This document shows positions 1-10,849 of a DNA stretch of 16,998 bases, piece by piece. This DNA is from Mycogone perniciosa (taxonomy: Eukaryota > Ascomycota > Sordariomycetes > Hypocreales > Hypocreaceae). The notes beneath the pieces were generated by a model. The model had not been told where the DNA came from. It did not search any database and saw nothing but the letters and a program-made list of their open reading frames with translations. Each line of letters begins with the position of its first letter. Positions within the stretch are counted from its first letter, which is position 1. The translations under genes and the position numbers were made by a program. The stretch spans positions 1-16,998 of the forward strand of contig JAOALB010000331.1 of NCBI GenBank assembly GCA_025331125.1, read 5' to 3'.

Positions 1-81
1 TCCCAGTTTTGTTAATGTATGAAGTAACTACTGCTGCTATAGGGTCAGGTAGGTAGCCTAAAAAAGCTCTTGAGGATTAGT

Positions 82-335
82 GTCACGACCCGACCCTCTT
101 ATGGCCGCATAAAGGGTCCAGGGCGGTACGTACCCCGGAAGAACGACGGAACGACAGACCAATCAGGAAGGATCACTCGCCGTGCACGCCTAACAGTTGG
201 ACCTGACTGATTCAGCCCTGATGTCGGCTGCGGGGTTCCTATCGTCATCACAGGTAAGACATCAATATTTCTCTCCACTTGCGCCGTTGCATGACCAACA
301 TAACCGCAACATAACCGCAACGTAAGAAGGCTACA
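82..335. repeat. Candidate solo LTR of a fungal retrotransposon
   Basis: The segment begins TGTCACGACCC, a start I associate with fungal Ty3/gypsy-type LTRs, and can be closed with a terminal CA at 334-335. The five bases before it (ATTAG, 77-81) and after it (ATTAT, 336-340) agree at four of five positions, as a decayed target-site duplication would. Near the 5' end is a strong imperfect hairpin (93-104 with 109-119). Near the 3' end an 11 bp unit, cataaccgcaa, is directly repeated (299-309 and 310-320). There is no gag or pol next to it and no second copy in the window, so it would be a solo LTR. The exact ends and the family are inference. Confidence 0.4.
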
Positions 336-540
336 ATTATAATTTATAGAATTACCAGTGTAACCAAATCAGGCACAAGGGTGTAAACCAGATATCGGCG
401 GGGCTGGAATCGCTTGCATGGGGGTATTGTGAATATGAGGAGCGGCGATACTGAGAAACCTCCAGCTGAGACAAAGATGGTACAGCAACACGAAGACATA
501 TAGGAAGAAAAGAGGAACTTATTATTCTCTTGCTAAAGCA

Positions 541-2870
541 ATGCGGGCCACAAATCAGACACGTCGCATGATGACAGAGGTGAGCATGTGGACAAGTTTT
601 CCCATCTTCGACTAATACTTGGGGCGCAACTCTTGCTGATGGATGGGATAATGCACCCATACTGTATATAGGATGCGTGCCATGTATGCGACAAGATTGT
701 CCGACTGTTACGAACACCGCACTCTTCCCTGCCTTCAGAGACGCTTGGAACTGGCGCCGAGGTTCTCGAGCAGTCCCTGCGGTGTAACATTCACCAGAGC
801 CTGGTTGCCTCGGCCTTGAGCTTAGATTCCCTTCCACCTCCAATCAGGCTCTCAGCAGCAGCAGGATATATCAGAGACATTAGGATATTGAAAATTCCAA
901 ATAACGCAGGCGCCATCCTCGTGGCAGACATGATCCAGTCCTCCCCTATCCATCGGCTGCCTCTCGCGGCACTGTACGTTTCGAAAACCTCGGAGGATCC
1001 AGAGGACTTAATTGGAGGCCGGATTCTTCATCCGGAATGGATTGATAGCAGTCTTCCAGCGATGTGGAAAGAAGCTTGCACACGTCTTCATGGTGGCCCT
1101 TGCAAGAGCATTCCGGTCCAGACGTTATCTTCAATGAGGCCAACCTGGCTCGTGGACGTTCACAAACAATGTATCGTCGCTGCCCCTGATAGATGCTCAT
1201 ATGTAGCTCTCAGCTATGTTTGGGGGAGTCAGAAAACACTACTTGCCCTGCGGAGCAACCATGACCTCCTCCAACAGCCTGGTTCCCTTACCCAAACCAC
1301 GTGGAAGCCACCCATTTCGATAACAACGCGTGATGCGATGGGTATCGTCGGGTTATTGGGCGAGAGGTACCTCTGGGTTGATACCCTTTGTATTGTGCAA
1401 GACGAGGAATCGCAGAAGCAGAAGGATCTATCTAAGATGAGCGGCATTTACGCCAACTCTTCGGTCACCATCATGGCCGTGCAGGGTGAAAACACCAATA
1501 GCGGCCTAAGAGGCTTTCGCGGCATCTCGGAACCCAGAAATCTGCGCCAGATTGTCCATTGCTTGGCTGACGGCATGAAGGTGGTCCAGTTTCCAGTTCA
1601 AGGAGACCGTTCCGAGGTAACATGCAAGGATCCCGTATGGCCAACTAGAGCATGGACATATCAAGAGCATTTATTCTCAAGAAGAAAGCTTATTTTCGAC
1701 GGCGATTCACTGCGTTGGGAGTGTATGGGAGCCATCTGGCGCGAACATATCGACTGGACTACACGCCTTCATCCCTATCATGACAACATCACCAGCTGTC
1801 AGTCCATGTTCCAGTCTCCAGTCCCTGACTTTAACGGATTTCAGAGAATCTTGCGGGAATATAACAATAGAAACTTCACCTACCCAGAGGACGCCCTTGA
1901 CGCTTTTGCAGGCATATCGTCTACTATATCATCGGCCGTTGGTGGGAACTTGATCTCAGGTCTCCCTGTTGCTTGCTTCGACGTATGCCTGCTATGGGGG
2001 CCCGAGAAGAGTGTATTGCGCAGAGCTGCCAAAAGCTCGAAGAATTACTGTCTTCCTAGCTGGAGTTGGGCCGGCTGGTCTGGCCCAATTAAGATGGATG
2101 AAGCATCTGCCTCGGATTTTCTCAGAAACTCCCCAAGGCCGTGGATGGGAATGACGAGCTCAGCTAGAGTGGCCAAGCTCGTATCGTGGAAGTATCATGA
2201 CAAGTTAGAGTCGCCGGGGATACCCATTCACGCCGGCATCCTCAGAAGCCGAGAGGAGTGGTTAGAAGGCCGGGTGGAATGCACCTCTAATTGGACCAGG
2301 CACGATACTTCCGAAAGCCCCAAGGCGGGATACAAGGCCGAAGGCCCCAACTCTTCTCCGTTGTATTTCTTTAGACATTCCAAGCATCCTGGATTTGAGT
2401 TTTGGTATCCCATTTCACTCCCAGAGCCTGAAGCTACCTTCTCTGTCATTAATGCGCCGTACATATCCTGCATAACCCGTCGAGCTTGGCTTTTTCCTGC
2501 AGAAAGGATCCGAAAACTGTACGGATACCCGCCGTTATTCTCTCTCCGAGACAAAGGTGGAAGGTGGGTTGGAGCCCTGGAGCCACTGGTAGGCATTGAT
2601 AGGTCTGGCGAGACGATGACGGAGCAGTCCACCGCACTCGAGCTAGTTGAGATTGCAAAGGGCTCCTGCCGAAACACGAACTCACCTCATCCTGGGCTCC
2701 AGGAAATTGACCATCCGGATAAGCCCAGTGGTGGCGATTGGTACCATTACCATTGGGTGATGTGGGTAGAGTGGAAGCAAGGGATAGCCTATCGCAAGGG
2801 AATTGGGCGAGTCTGCACGGCGATATGGGAGATACAGAGCCGGAGTGAAGTTGACTTGATGATTGGGTAG
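541..2870 (+). CDS. HET-domain (heterokaryon incompatibility) protein, two exons
   Basis: A full HET domain (Pfam PF06985 type) is visible. It opens with YVALSYVWG, continues with ISITTRDAM and RYLWVDTLCIVQD, then MSGIYANSSVTIMA, and closes with RAWTYQEHLFSRRKLIF. In the spliced model it covers about residues 190-350. HET domains in filamentous ascomycetes act in non-self recognition and can trigger cell death when hyphae fuse; this protein's partner cannot be told. The main frame is open from 672 to 2870 without an early ATG (first in-frame ATG at 930), yet residues before 930 look coding, with a CHVCDKIVRLLR stretch at 678. I therefore propose exon 1 at 541-579 (ATG after AAAGCA), an intron 580-671 (GTGAGC...TATATAG, GACTAAT inside) and exon 2 at 672-2870. 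This gives 745 residues and keeps phase 0. The C-terminal half (after about residue 400) shows no known domain. The domain is certain; the 5' exon is inferred. Confidence 0.85.
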
Positions 2871-4848
2871 GACACAAGAAAGGAATGAAGAAATGCTACA
2901 AACCGAGTCGGCTGCAAATATCGAGGTTAGGGGCAGGGACACCGCTGGGTAGTCTCAACTTTTATATGTAGTGCATTGACTCTCATAATGGCGAGTCTGT
3001 ATGGTAACACAATGGCATTCCTCCGTTCCAACTACCGTCCTGTTAGTGTGTTGGTGACACAAAGATGAACCCTGATTACCCAGTAAACCACGAATAATCT
3101 TTGTGCACGTCGGGCATGGCTTCGCCGCCCCACATCTCGCAAGTCATATTTCGTGTCTGGCGAGGTAAATGAGCGATTCTAACTGCGTATTGATGCGTCT
3201 CTGATCACATTTACCGACGTTGGTCCACAACCTGTAGGCCCTTCTCGCTTTCTCATTAGATTATGTAGGGTCATAGAAGTGGCGTATGTTGGCTGCCACT
3301 GCATGTGCGCATGCTTTCGCTTCCGGCTAGTACTGACTATATATGCCCTACAACAGAAACTGCCAGTCGAGAGGAACACGATTAAATAGATATTGGTTGT
3401 TGGGTTGCATAGATGGATTTCTATCAGCCTTTTCGGAGTGGTATGTCAGCTAGGTTGAGTATATATAACTGGTAGGACGAATTAAGGGGTTAATATAAAT
3501 AGTAATTTATCGGGGGAACACACGCACACATTGTCGGATAACGTCGGTCCAGTTGTTGGAATAAGCAAAAATATGTATGCAAGGGAACCTGTGATCTGAC
3601 GTGAGGTGAAACAGAACGCGCGGCGTTCTGCTTCTATGATAAAATGACTGGTTTGTCGAGGGGGAAAAGACACACCTAAACACACACACACACCTACACG
3701 AAGACTAGTATAGAGCGCGGGAACCGCGTTGCTGATAGGACCACGAAGCCGTAATCGGATAATTTGATACTCAAAAGACACTGCGGATCATTTGATCATG
3801 ATGCCGGCAGCCAGAACTAACTTGCGCTGGCTCTTAAGCGTCCTTGTGGCCGTCACAAGCGAAGCTGGGGTCAGGGTGTTAATGGGGAAGAAGGTTGGTG
3901 TATATTATGTAAACTAAGACTATCTTCTTATCTTGAAAGCCTGTGCCTAATACAGCTACTGCTGTAATAGGTAGTAGTTCTATATTAGGTAAGCTCGAAA
4001 GAGGGAAGATGTGCGTTGCACTGTATGTAATATTGTGTCACTCTAATGGGCTCCTTTTCTGATCTAGCGCTGTTATATTATGAAGTAAATAATAGTGAAA
4101 GCAGGATGAATTACAGTGATGATGAAAGTGGTCCAGGAACCTTTATCAACAATGCCACGCTCCAATGCCATTAAGAATTATTTGAGGGGTAGATGTGCCA
4201 CCTCATGGATCGCGGACTTGATTCAGATAATCAATCCTAACCTCGGATTCAGATTCACTGAATCGCTAATGAATCGCTCCGATTAATTACATCACTGTGA
4301 GTCAGACGCAGCAGCCTTGTGCATGCGCATGAATGTCTGCATTGCCACTGCTAAGGGGACAGTGTTGGCTTTTAAGTGCAAAAACCTCCTTGCACTGTCT
4401 CGTGGACCTTGAGAATGGCCTCATTCAGTGACTTCTATTCTATGTATTCATAATTGCTCTCGAGCACGTATTACAAAATAGGCGATACTATGGACAATGA
4501 CGAGGAGAAGTCCGCTCTCTGTTTGATGCAGCTCTTGAGGCTGTTGCTGCCTGGTCCCGCCGTTGGGTATTTGCAATTGAAGGCTCAATTACGATTACCC
4601 CGCAGGACACTTGAATCTTAGCTACCCCGCTTGTCGCTAGCTCTATAACTCAAGTCCTGAATTTAGATTGCCTTCCACCCCCGCATTTGAACTTTTTTCT
4701 TCCATTTCACTAATTGACGGCAGCCAACGCAGGCCATACAGCCATCCACGTCCAATCTATTGGTGGTTTCACAATAACGTAAGAAGAAACAAACGATATG
4801 TAGAACGTGCAAATATATAACCTCAACAGTCCAAATCGTTCGTCAATC
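2871..4848. other. Gene-free spacer, about 2 kb
   Basis: I see no convincing coding region. Short open frames here have no domain-like composition. It holds a CA microsatellite (about 3679-3692), a 9 bp inverted repeat (CACAAAGAT 3058-3066 with ATCTTTGTG 3097-3105), and an 11 bp-arm hairpin with a 4 nt loop (3946-3956 / 3961-3971, one mismatch). A 42-codon ATG frame at 4491-4619 (stop at 4618-4620) is the only small frame worth noting, and it is unsupported. Confidence 0.6.
3946..3971. repeat. Hairpin-forming inverted repeat
   Basis: Arms CCTAATACAGC and GCTGTAATAGG are separated by TACT and differ from perfect complementarity at one position. It lies in the gene-free spacer. It could be a transposon relic or a structured element; nothing else identifies it. 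Confidence 0.45.
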
Positions 4849-5985
4849 ATGGCAGGTGTAAAGTTCACCGCCCTTATCGACCAGACCCAACTGCTGGAGA
4901 TTCTCAACACTATCCCAGCAGAACTCCGGACGCCGCTGGCTGGCCCAGTCGATTTCCAAACGGTCATCAGTCAGCTCCAGACCTCCTTTCAGGTACCTAA
5001 TAGTAAGCCACAAGCGACTAGCTGCGAACACCCAGTGGAGCTAGCTCTGGACTTAGGAGACAAGAAAACCCAATCGTAGAAGTCTATTCAACACGTCAGA
5101 CAACTTAACCAGATCGAAGTCAAGGGGAACGGAAGGACATATGAATACCTCTTTAAAACCACAGATATTCCCAAGTTTGACGACCCAAGCAACTACTTGA
5201 ACTGGAGAGCAGCATTCCTCCGCTTCTCCCAATCGGTAATTGTACAATCATGGCAAATCTTGCCTGCCATCAACCGAGTTCTGTTGCGGTTCACCGGGGA
5301 AATCGTGTCAATTGGCCACTACTGGGATACTCAAAGTCTTGTCAAAGCAACCTGGGAAGCAACCGTCGCGGAGCTAATTGCTCGTCTCGACGCTATATTC
5401 TTCACGCCAAGTCTTTTGGATGACCAAATCAGACAGTTGAAAGCGCTCCGAATGGAAGGCGCAGAAGGAAAGGACTTCATCCTGCGATTTAGACTTCAAG
5501 CAGATAGAGTCAACGAAATAGCCAAGATTATCGACAGACCGGCCCTACGGGAATATACAATCAACGAACATTTCATGCAGATAATGCCACCAAAAGTTTA
5601 CGAATTTATAACGCAACGAGACTTAGTCGACTATTACAGCAAAAGCTTCGCGGATATTGCCCAAACCGCTCTCGATTTCTGGGACATCCTAGTGCCACTC
5701 TCAAAAGGTATAACTACCCACCAAACGGCTGAACCGTGACGGGGCTAAATGAGTGTAAACACACCCACTACAGACGCACAGCAATTTTCGCTCTCGTGCA
5801 ATAAGCCCTGTTGGGACACCGAACCTCAGGTTCCCCAGCACCTTCGAGGAAAACTGCGCAATGCTTCGGAATATGAGATGGAAGATTATCGTGATGTGTG
5901 TCTTCGCTGCCGCCGACCTGCCGCCGTACACGGGGGAATTCTCATGGGATGCGAGTCTTTTGGATCTCACGCACGACACAGTTAA
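4849..5985 (+). pseudogene. Decayed retrotransposon gag relic
   Basis: One reading frame carries a Gag-like protein over about 379 codons from the ATG at 4849. There is an N-terminal helical stretch, a FDDPSNYLNWRAAF segment near codon 115, then a charged helical region with KDFILRFRLQADRVNEI near codon 209. These resemble capsid-region proteins of fungal LTR retrotransposons. A Cys-rich tail (CLRC, later H and C, codons about 350-370) may be a worn zinc knuckle, though its spacing is not the standard CX2CX4HX4C. The frame is interrupted by TAG at 5077, TGA at 5737 and TAA at 5746, all in the same frame, with no frameshift needed between the blocks. No protease, reverse transcriptase or integrase follows, and no flanking LTR pair was found, so the element is truncated and dead. 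Whether it is copia or gypsy is not decided. Confidence 0.7.
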
Positions 5986-6601
5986 TTTCTTTTTCATCTG
6001 AATTCAGCAATGTATTGGCTTATAGGTCAAACGATAGGACAGTCTGAGAACTATTGAGATTCGCGTAGTCTAACTGTTCACTCGACTCGATTATAAGCTG
6101 ATTAAATAGCAATACTAGAGATGTGTGACGTTCTGGAGCAGGCGCTGCTGCGATACGGACGATTTCGGGTTGGCGTGACCGTGAGACCGCATCACAACAC
6201 GCGCCACAACGCAACCGCGTCGCTCCTTAGTCGGCCTCGTACCAGCTATTCTACCACAAAGAGGGATTTAGGTTATGAAAACCACCCGACTCTTTAATTG
6301 TTCTAATCGAGAGATAGGGTACCCTCGGGCTCGGCCAGCTCTGGGCTAACAGCGCGGCGAGAAATCGCAGCGAAACCTACAGAGTCCTCTTCCCAAGTGT
6401 CCCTTCTTACTGTAATGGAAGTTGTTAATTAGCGTCTATAGGGTCCCATGGCATGAGAATCCTTATCTATCTCAGCGAATCAGTAACTCTATCCTGACTT
6501 ATCTATATGGAAGCTCGAGCCAAGATGATATTTAGAGCTCTCTCATGCCCTTATATTGCTGCCTGACAGTTATATGACGGAGAGAAACCAAGCTCACTGA
6601 T
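5986..6601. other. Gene-free spacer
   Basis: I see no coding region, RNA gene or clear repeat here. It separates the gag relic from the weak open frame that follows. Confidence 0.5.
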
Positions 6602-7393
6602 ATGTGCCAACATTTACGAAGTACTGCGCACGTAGCCGTCTCCAACGGTAAGTACAGGCTACTCGGGGGGTCTCAATGGGAATGGGGTAGCAAGGACTCC
6701 CCTCCCGCAGCGCTTCACTTCGCCGATGTATGGTGCTGCTCATACCAAGTCCGGGCCGCCTTCCACCCCAGAGTCTCCGTTACCAGCTTCATTGCCCACC
6801 TCACCGCTATCCGATACGGCCCGCGCGATGTGGCGCTGTGTTATTATCTACCTGTTCCTGTACAGCACGGCTTCCGAGGACATCAAGGCCGACATATACG
6901 GGAACCGAAGGCCCCTAAGCGCCACCAACAGCACTGCCGTCTCAGGGAGCGAGAACTTGAGCGATGTAGCCGATCTGATGAACTCGAACAGGAAGCAACG
7001 CCTGTTAACCGATGCCCGGAGGGACCCGGCCTTGTCCTGCGAGGGGATGGTGAAATACGGCTAGCGACTGTGGTCATAACTCGACGGATAGTGCTGGATA
7101 TGGGAGCTGCTATAATGCTTGTGTATAATGGGGAGCAAGGTGTGATCCATCCACACTTAGAAATCTTCATCCCGCAGACGACTAGACGCGGTAAGACCTT
7201 GGCTGGCTCCTACCGTCCTATTGCACAGACGTGGCTTGATGTATTTGGATACTTGGTGGTCGTAAACAACAACTCATGGTGCTTCCCTAGCCCTAATCCA
7301 CCCCACCAGCCTCCAAAAGGGGAGTATTGTGATCAAAGGCCGAAACTAATTCTTTCACCCTCGCCGCCACTAGACCAATTATTCGTGGAGTAA
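6602..7393 (+). other. Unrecognised open frame, possible gene remnant
   Basis: A frame is open for 263 codons from the ATG at 6602, and a second overlapping frame (6726-7064) is open for 112 codons. Neither gives a protein I recognise. The overlapping frame contains a hydrophobic stretch (about 6830-6870) followed by a polar, Ser/Asn-rich segment, while the later part of the first frame (7070-7270) looks more protein-like than its beginning. This pattern could be a frameshifted gene or simply GC-rich non-coding DNA. No splice model joining the two was compelling, and there is no clear promoter context. I list it only because it fills a gap of more than 300 bases. Confidence 0.2.
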
Positions 7394-7608
7394 TCAGGGC
7401 AAAAATAAGGTCTATGTATTGGAAAAAGCTGAAGAGGGGATATTCCACCCTATAATATCACCCTTATCCCCAAGTTCTTACTCTAAGGGAAAGACATTTA
7501 TGTCCACCCAAATAAACGCAGGGTAGAAGTTCCAAGTTGCCAGAATCACACATATCACAAGGCATTCCTATCACAAATCCAAGATTCCATGATCCTCTCC
7601 TTCCTGTT

Positions 7609-8725
7609 CTAAGCACCACCGAAGACCAAAAGGCTTTGAATATTGACTCTGCCAAAGCCACGGCTTCGCAATAGTTCCCGGCCACGGTGAACAGGGAACT
7701 CGGCCATGGCCATGACGCTGATATCCTCAGCACTGATGCCAGCCTCATCTAATAACTGTAGCACCGCATAAAGCGTCTTCCCCGTGGCGAGCACATCGTC
7801 CACCACTACCACTGATGCGCCTCTGGGGATCAAATCCCGGTCCATCTCAATTCTTTTCTCTATTGAATCGTTGGATGCCAAAGACGATATATGTGACGGG
7901 GACTTGATGACGGAAACGGTGGGTGGGGGGAGCTTGCCGGCCTCGCGAATTAGCGCTAAGGGTATATCGACCCGCGCGGCCAACGCCGACGCGTAGACAA
8001 AGCCGCCGGCTTCGCAATAAGCCATCACATCGACTTTGGTCCAGTCACCGGTGAAGTAAGTTTGCAACAGAGACGTGCTTAGGGCCAGCCCCCCTAGCTG
8101 CTGGGAGATGTCGAGTACGTGGCGGAACTCGATGCCCTGACATGGGAAGTCGGGTACTGGGCGCACCATATTGACCAGTCGCTGCAGGTCCTCGCGGAAG
8201 AAGGGAATCAGGTAGTGTTCAGCAAATCTTTTTGCCGCCTCGTTTCCGGTCGTGTTATTGTCGAAGATGAGACTGGGGCGGTAGTCCAAGGCTGTCAAAT
8301 TCGACCTGCCATTGTTGCTGTCCTTGTTGTCGTCACCATCGTCATCACCGCCGTGGCCCCCTCGGCGAACCCGCCGCGTCTCTTCGCTAGCTTTGACGCG
8401 AACCTCGAGCAGTCTGCTGTCTGGCACCAAATGCGACAAGGCTGCGACCGGCGCCTCGTCTCTCATCCCAGTGATTAGCAGCACGTCCACATCTACGGCG
8501 CCGTATACCACACTCAGAAAATGCTCCTCTGGCAGCCGAGGTCGTTGCCGCACCTGGCCCTGGAAAAATGTCGTTTAACGCTAGCCGGTGTTGTTCCTTG
8601 TAGGTACGGTCCCAAAGCAGGCGGTTCAGGTCGGCACCAGTAGCCGCTGCGTATTCTGGCTTGGTCGCATCGCTAATGCTGACTGCACGTGGAGCGCTGT
8701 ATGGCAAAGCTGTAGGACAAAAGTC
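7609..8725 (-). pseudogene. Phosphomevalonate-kinase-like / APRT-like fusion, broken
   Basis: The C-terminal half is an adenine phosphoribosyltransferase-like type I PRTase. It has the PRPP-binding loop VVVVDDVLATGKT (residues 248-260 of the frame counted from 8553), an IREAGKLP segment matching the R-K-x-G-K-L-P region of APRT, and YCEAGGFVYA where APRT has its T-E-A-R-G-F motif; the usual Arg is Gly here. The N-terminal half matches animal-type phosphomevalonate kinase, with the spacing Y-A-x3-G-x4-R-L-L-x4-Y-K-E and then LLITGMRDEAPVAAL and an Arg-rich segment. The two parts of the kinase lie in different frames. One extra base in the T5-CC run (8562-8568 on +) separates them, and removing either a T or a C joins them with the same residues. 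The frame from 8553 has no usable start (GTG first, first Met 30 codons in). The P-loop is absent: coding resemblance begins at 8725 just after GCGCAG, a good acceptor, but I found no first exon upstream. It is probably a pseudogene; a sequencing error plus a missed exon is the alternative. The Gly/Asp/Asn-rich linker at residues 64-88 is low complexity. Confidence 0.7.
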
Positions 8726-9426
8726 TGCGCTCACCACACACCCACCACACACCTCTTTGACTACAGCTAAGTTAAACGGTCACAACTTTACCAATTTACA
8801 GTCAATTTGAACTATTAATATATTATTGGATAGCCCTGAATTCTTAGTTTAATATTTTGTACAATATCCCTGTGCTGCGCGGACTGCAGCTAATAGCCGT
8901 GGCACAGCTCTTGATAGATTTGTAAGAACCGATTTACAGGCCAATTGAATTGTGTCATACATACCCATTAGTATGCGAGATTATGGAGCTATGCGAAGTC
9001 GCGCACACTTAGAGGCACAGACGCCTGCTTGAATGCATATCGCCCAGAATTAGACAAGGCAGGTCAATCTGGCTTGTCCGTGTTGTCTCGCAGCTCCCGA
9101 TCTTTAGGCGAACAGGCTATTGGCGCCGGGGTGGGACACCATGCCTCCCCTCCACCACCTTTGAGCAGAATCCCGACACGTCTGTTGGTTCGACATCTCT
9201 TGCGCGTTCTGGATCGGACCACAGGGACATTGGCCATTGGATTGGTCAGGCCTTCGGGTCTACTGACTTGATAAAATCGACTCAGTGACAAACGCCAAAT
9301 ATCCTCTCAGTATTAGACTTGTCCACTTTTGGCCTTACATGGCTCGTGATCCAAAAGTCATAAAACAGATATTGTTCATTTATTGGCCTTGAGCCGCGGG
9401 GATAATTCTTGATAACACAAGGTAGG

Positions 9427-9894
9427 TACAGTAGAGGCCAAAACAAGTGTCCGCGATTTGCGTGTTTAGAAACTCTCTGGGCACGAACCAGACTGCGGCC
9501 TGTTGTAGCCACTATTATATATACAATAAAGCCTGGCAGGTTGTTCTCTAACGTCAGCCTAACAAAAGCCATTTGTGGCCTTTTAATGTTGTAAATTGGG
9601 ATTTTGATCCTTCTTATTCTTAAAATTCAGGAATAGCAACTTTAAAACACAGCACTTCTGGATCTAAAGGTTTTTCTATTAATAAAGAGTTTACAGCAGC
9701 TTTCGGCTGTTTCTTGCCATTCCCTATTATATGATAATAACGAAATTAGTCTAAGGTAATACTAGGTAAACAGTAAGAAGGCACGGTTGGGCTGTGTTCA
9801 TAGAAGTATCGGCTACGGAAATCGGAGGCATGGTCTGTGCCCAGAAACTTTCTATATTGACAAATCGCGGACACTCGTTTGGGCCTCTACTGTA
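9427..9894. repeat. Imperfect long inverted repeat, 63 bp core arms
   Basis: The arm at 9427-9489 and the reverse complement of 9832-9894 match at about 52 of 63 positions by eye, without gaps. The longest identical block is 15 bp (AGTGTCCGCGATTTG). Weaker similarity continues inward for about 40 bp, around GTAGCC in both arms. The 342 bp spacer codes for nothing I recognise. It could be a foldback or MITE-like element, or two old copies of one repeat in opposite orientation. Confidence 0.65.
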
Positions 9895-10083
9895 TGTAAG
9901 CGGAAGCCTCGACAGTTAACAAATAGGCATTTTCTGTTTATCAACTATACACCTTTCATGGTTGTTGCCCCGAGAGGAAAACAATCCTGCGGTTGGAGAT
10001 TGGTTAGTAGCTGCCGCTTTCTCGTGATGTCCTACTGAGATTTCGCGAGGCTAATTATTTTTGCAGTTGTTTTTATGTACCGC

Positions 10084-10097
10084 TAAAGTCGACTTTA
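10084..10097. repeat. 14 bp perfect palindrome TAAAGTCGACTTTA
   Basis: The sequence equals its own reverse complement. It lies about 900 bp upstream of the gene at 11007, too far for a confident promoter role. One such site in 17 kb may be chance. Confidence 0.3.
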
Positions 10098-10849
10098 TCC
10101 CTGCTGGAATCCTCCTGTCGCCTTTTATTGGTTACTAATCCCTGCAGTATCCCCACTGCAAGTCACGGAATGTGGAACATTCAGGGGGAAGAGTGTGTAA
10201 TAGATACCCTCTATGCGCCGTCACAAGCATAGCGAAGATACCTCTATACTGTACTTTATACATAATGTGCGGCTGACAACCGGAGCATCTCTGGTTTCCA
10301 CGCCCCATGAGATCTCTTGTCAGACTCTCTTTTTGGACCCACAAGCAGCCTGAAGACATCCATCCGTACTCCGTACGCTACTATTATTTCGTAGATGATT
10401 AACTAATAGAGTATGGAACTTTTGCTATTATATTATTGTACTGAATAAAAGCTCTCTACAGTAATGATAGTCATCTGTCGTAATCAGCATAATCTATAGC
10501 AACAAGAGTAATCTATTGGAATTTGAGTTAGCTGTGGCAATATAGATATTTTGCGGTGTCTATTTCATTATCACCCGCTTTGCCCGCATTTATGCATGTT
10601 GGTCGCAACTCTCCAACCAACAACCCACCATGGACACCTCTTTACCAATCGATGGATCATCACAAAGCATTGCCATAATAACGGAGAGGGGGAATTGTCG
10701 TAGCAGGCGCTAGGCAGAAATAGATACTAATGAGGCTGACTTCGACTGCCAGGTCCCACTGTGAACGGTCTATCTTCCTAAGGTCAATTTATGAGGCTGT
10801 CCTGGGCAGCTGCCTTGAATATTTAAGGCTGGATTCTCTTATGTTTATT

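Noticed and set aside
352..843. 163-codon open frame on the minus strand
   Set aside because: It overlaps the 5' part of the HET gene, has a composition unlike a folded protein and shows no domain; it is a shadow frame.
3679..3692. CA microsatellite as a possible functional element
   Set aside because: A simple repeat of ordinary length; no sign of function.
4491..4620. 42-codon plus-strand frame
   Set aside because: Leu-rich and short, with no splice partner found and no recognisable features.
7784..8578. Several plus-strand frames opposite the kinase-phosphoribosyltransferase gene
   Set aside because: They are antisense shadows of a GC-rich coding region with recognisable motifs on the other strand.
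10630..10710. 27-codon frame starting in a CCACCATGG context
   Set aside because: Very short, about 300 bp from the gene start, with no evidence that it is transcribed; it could be an upstream ORF but is unsupported.
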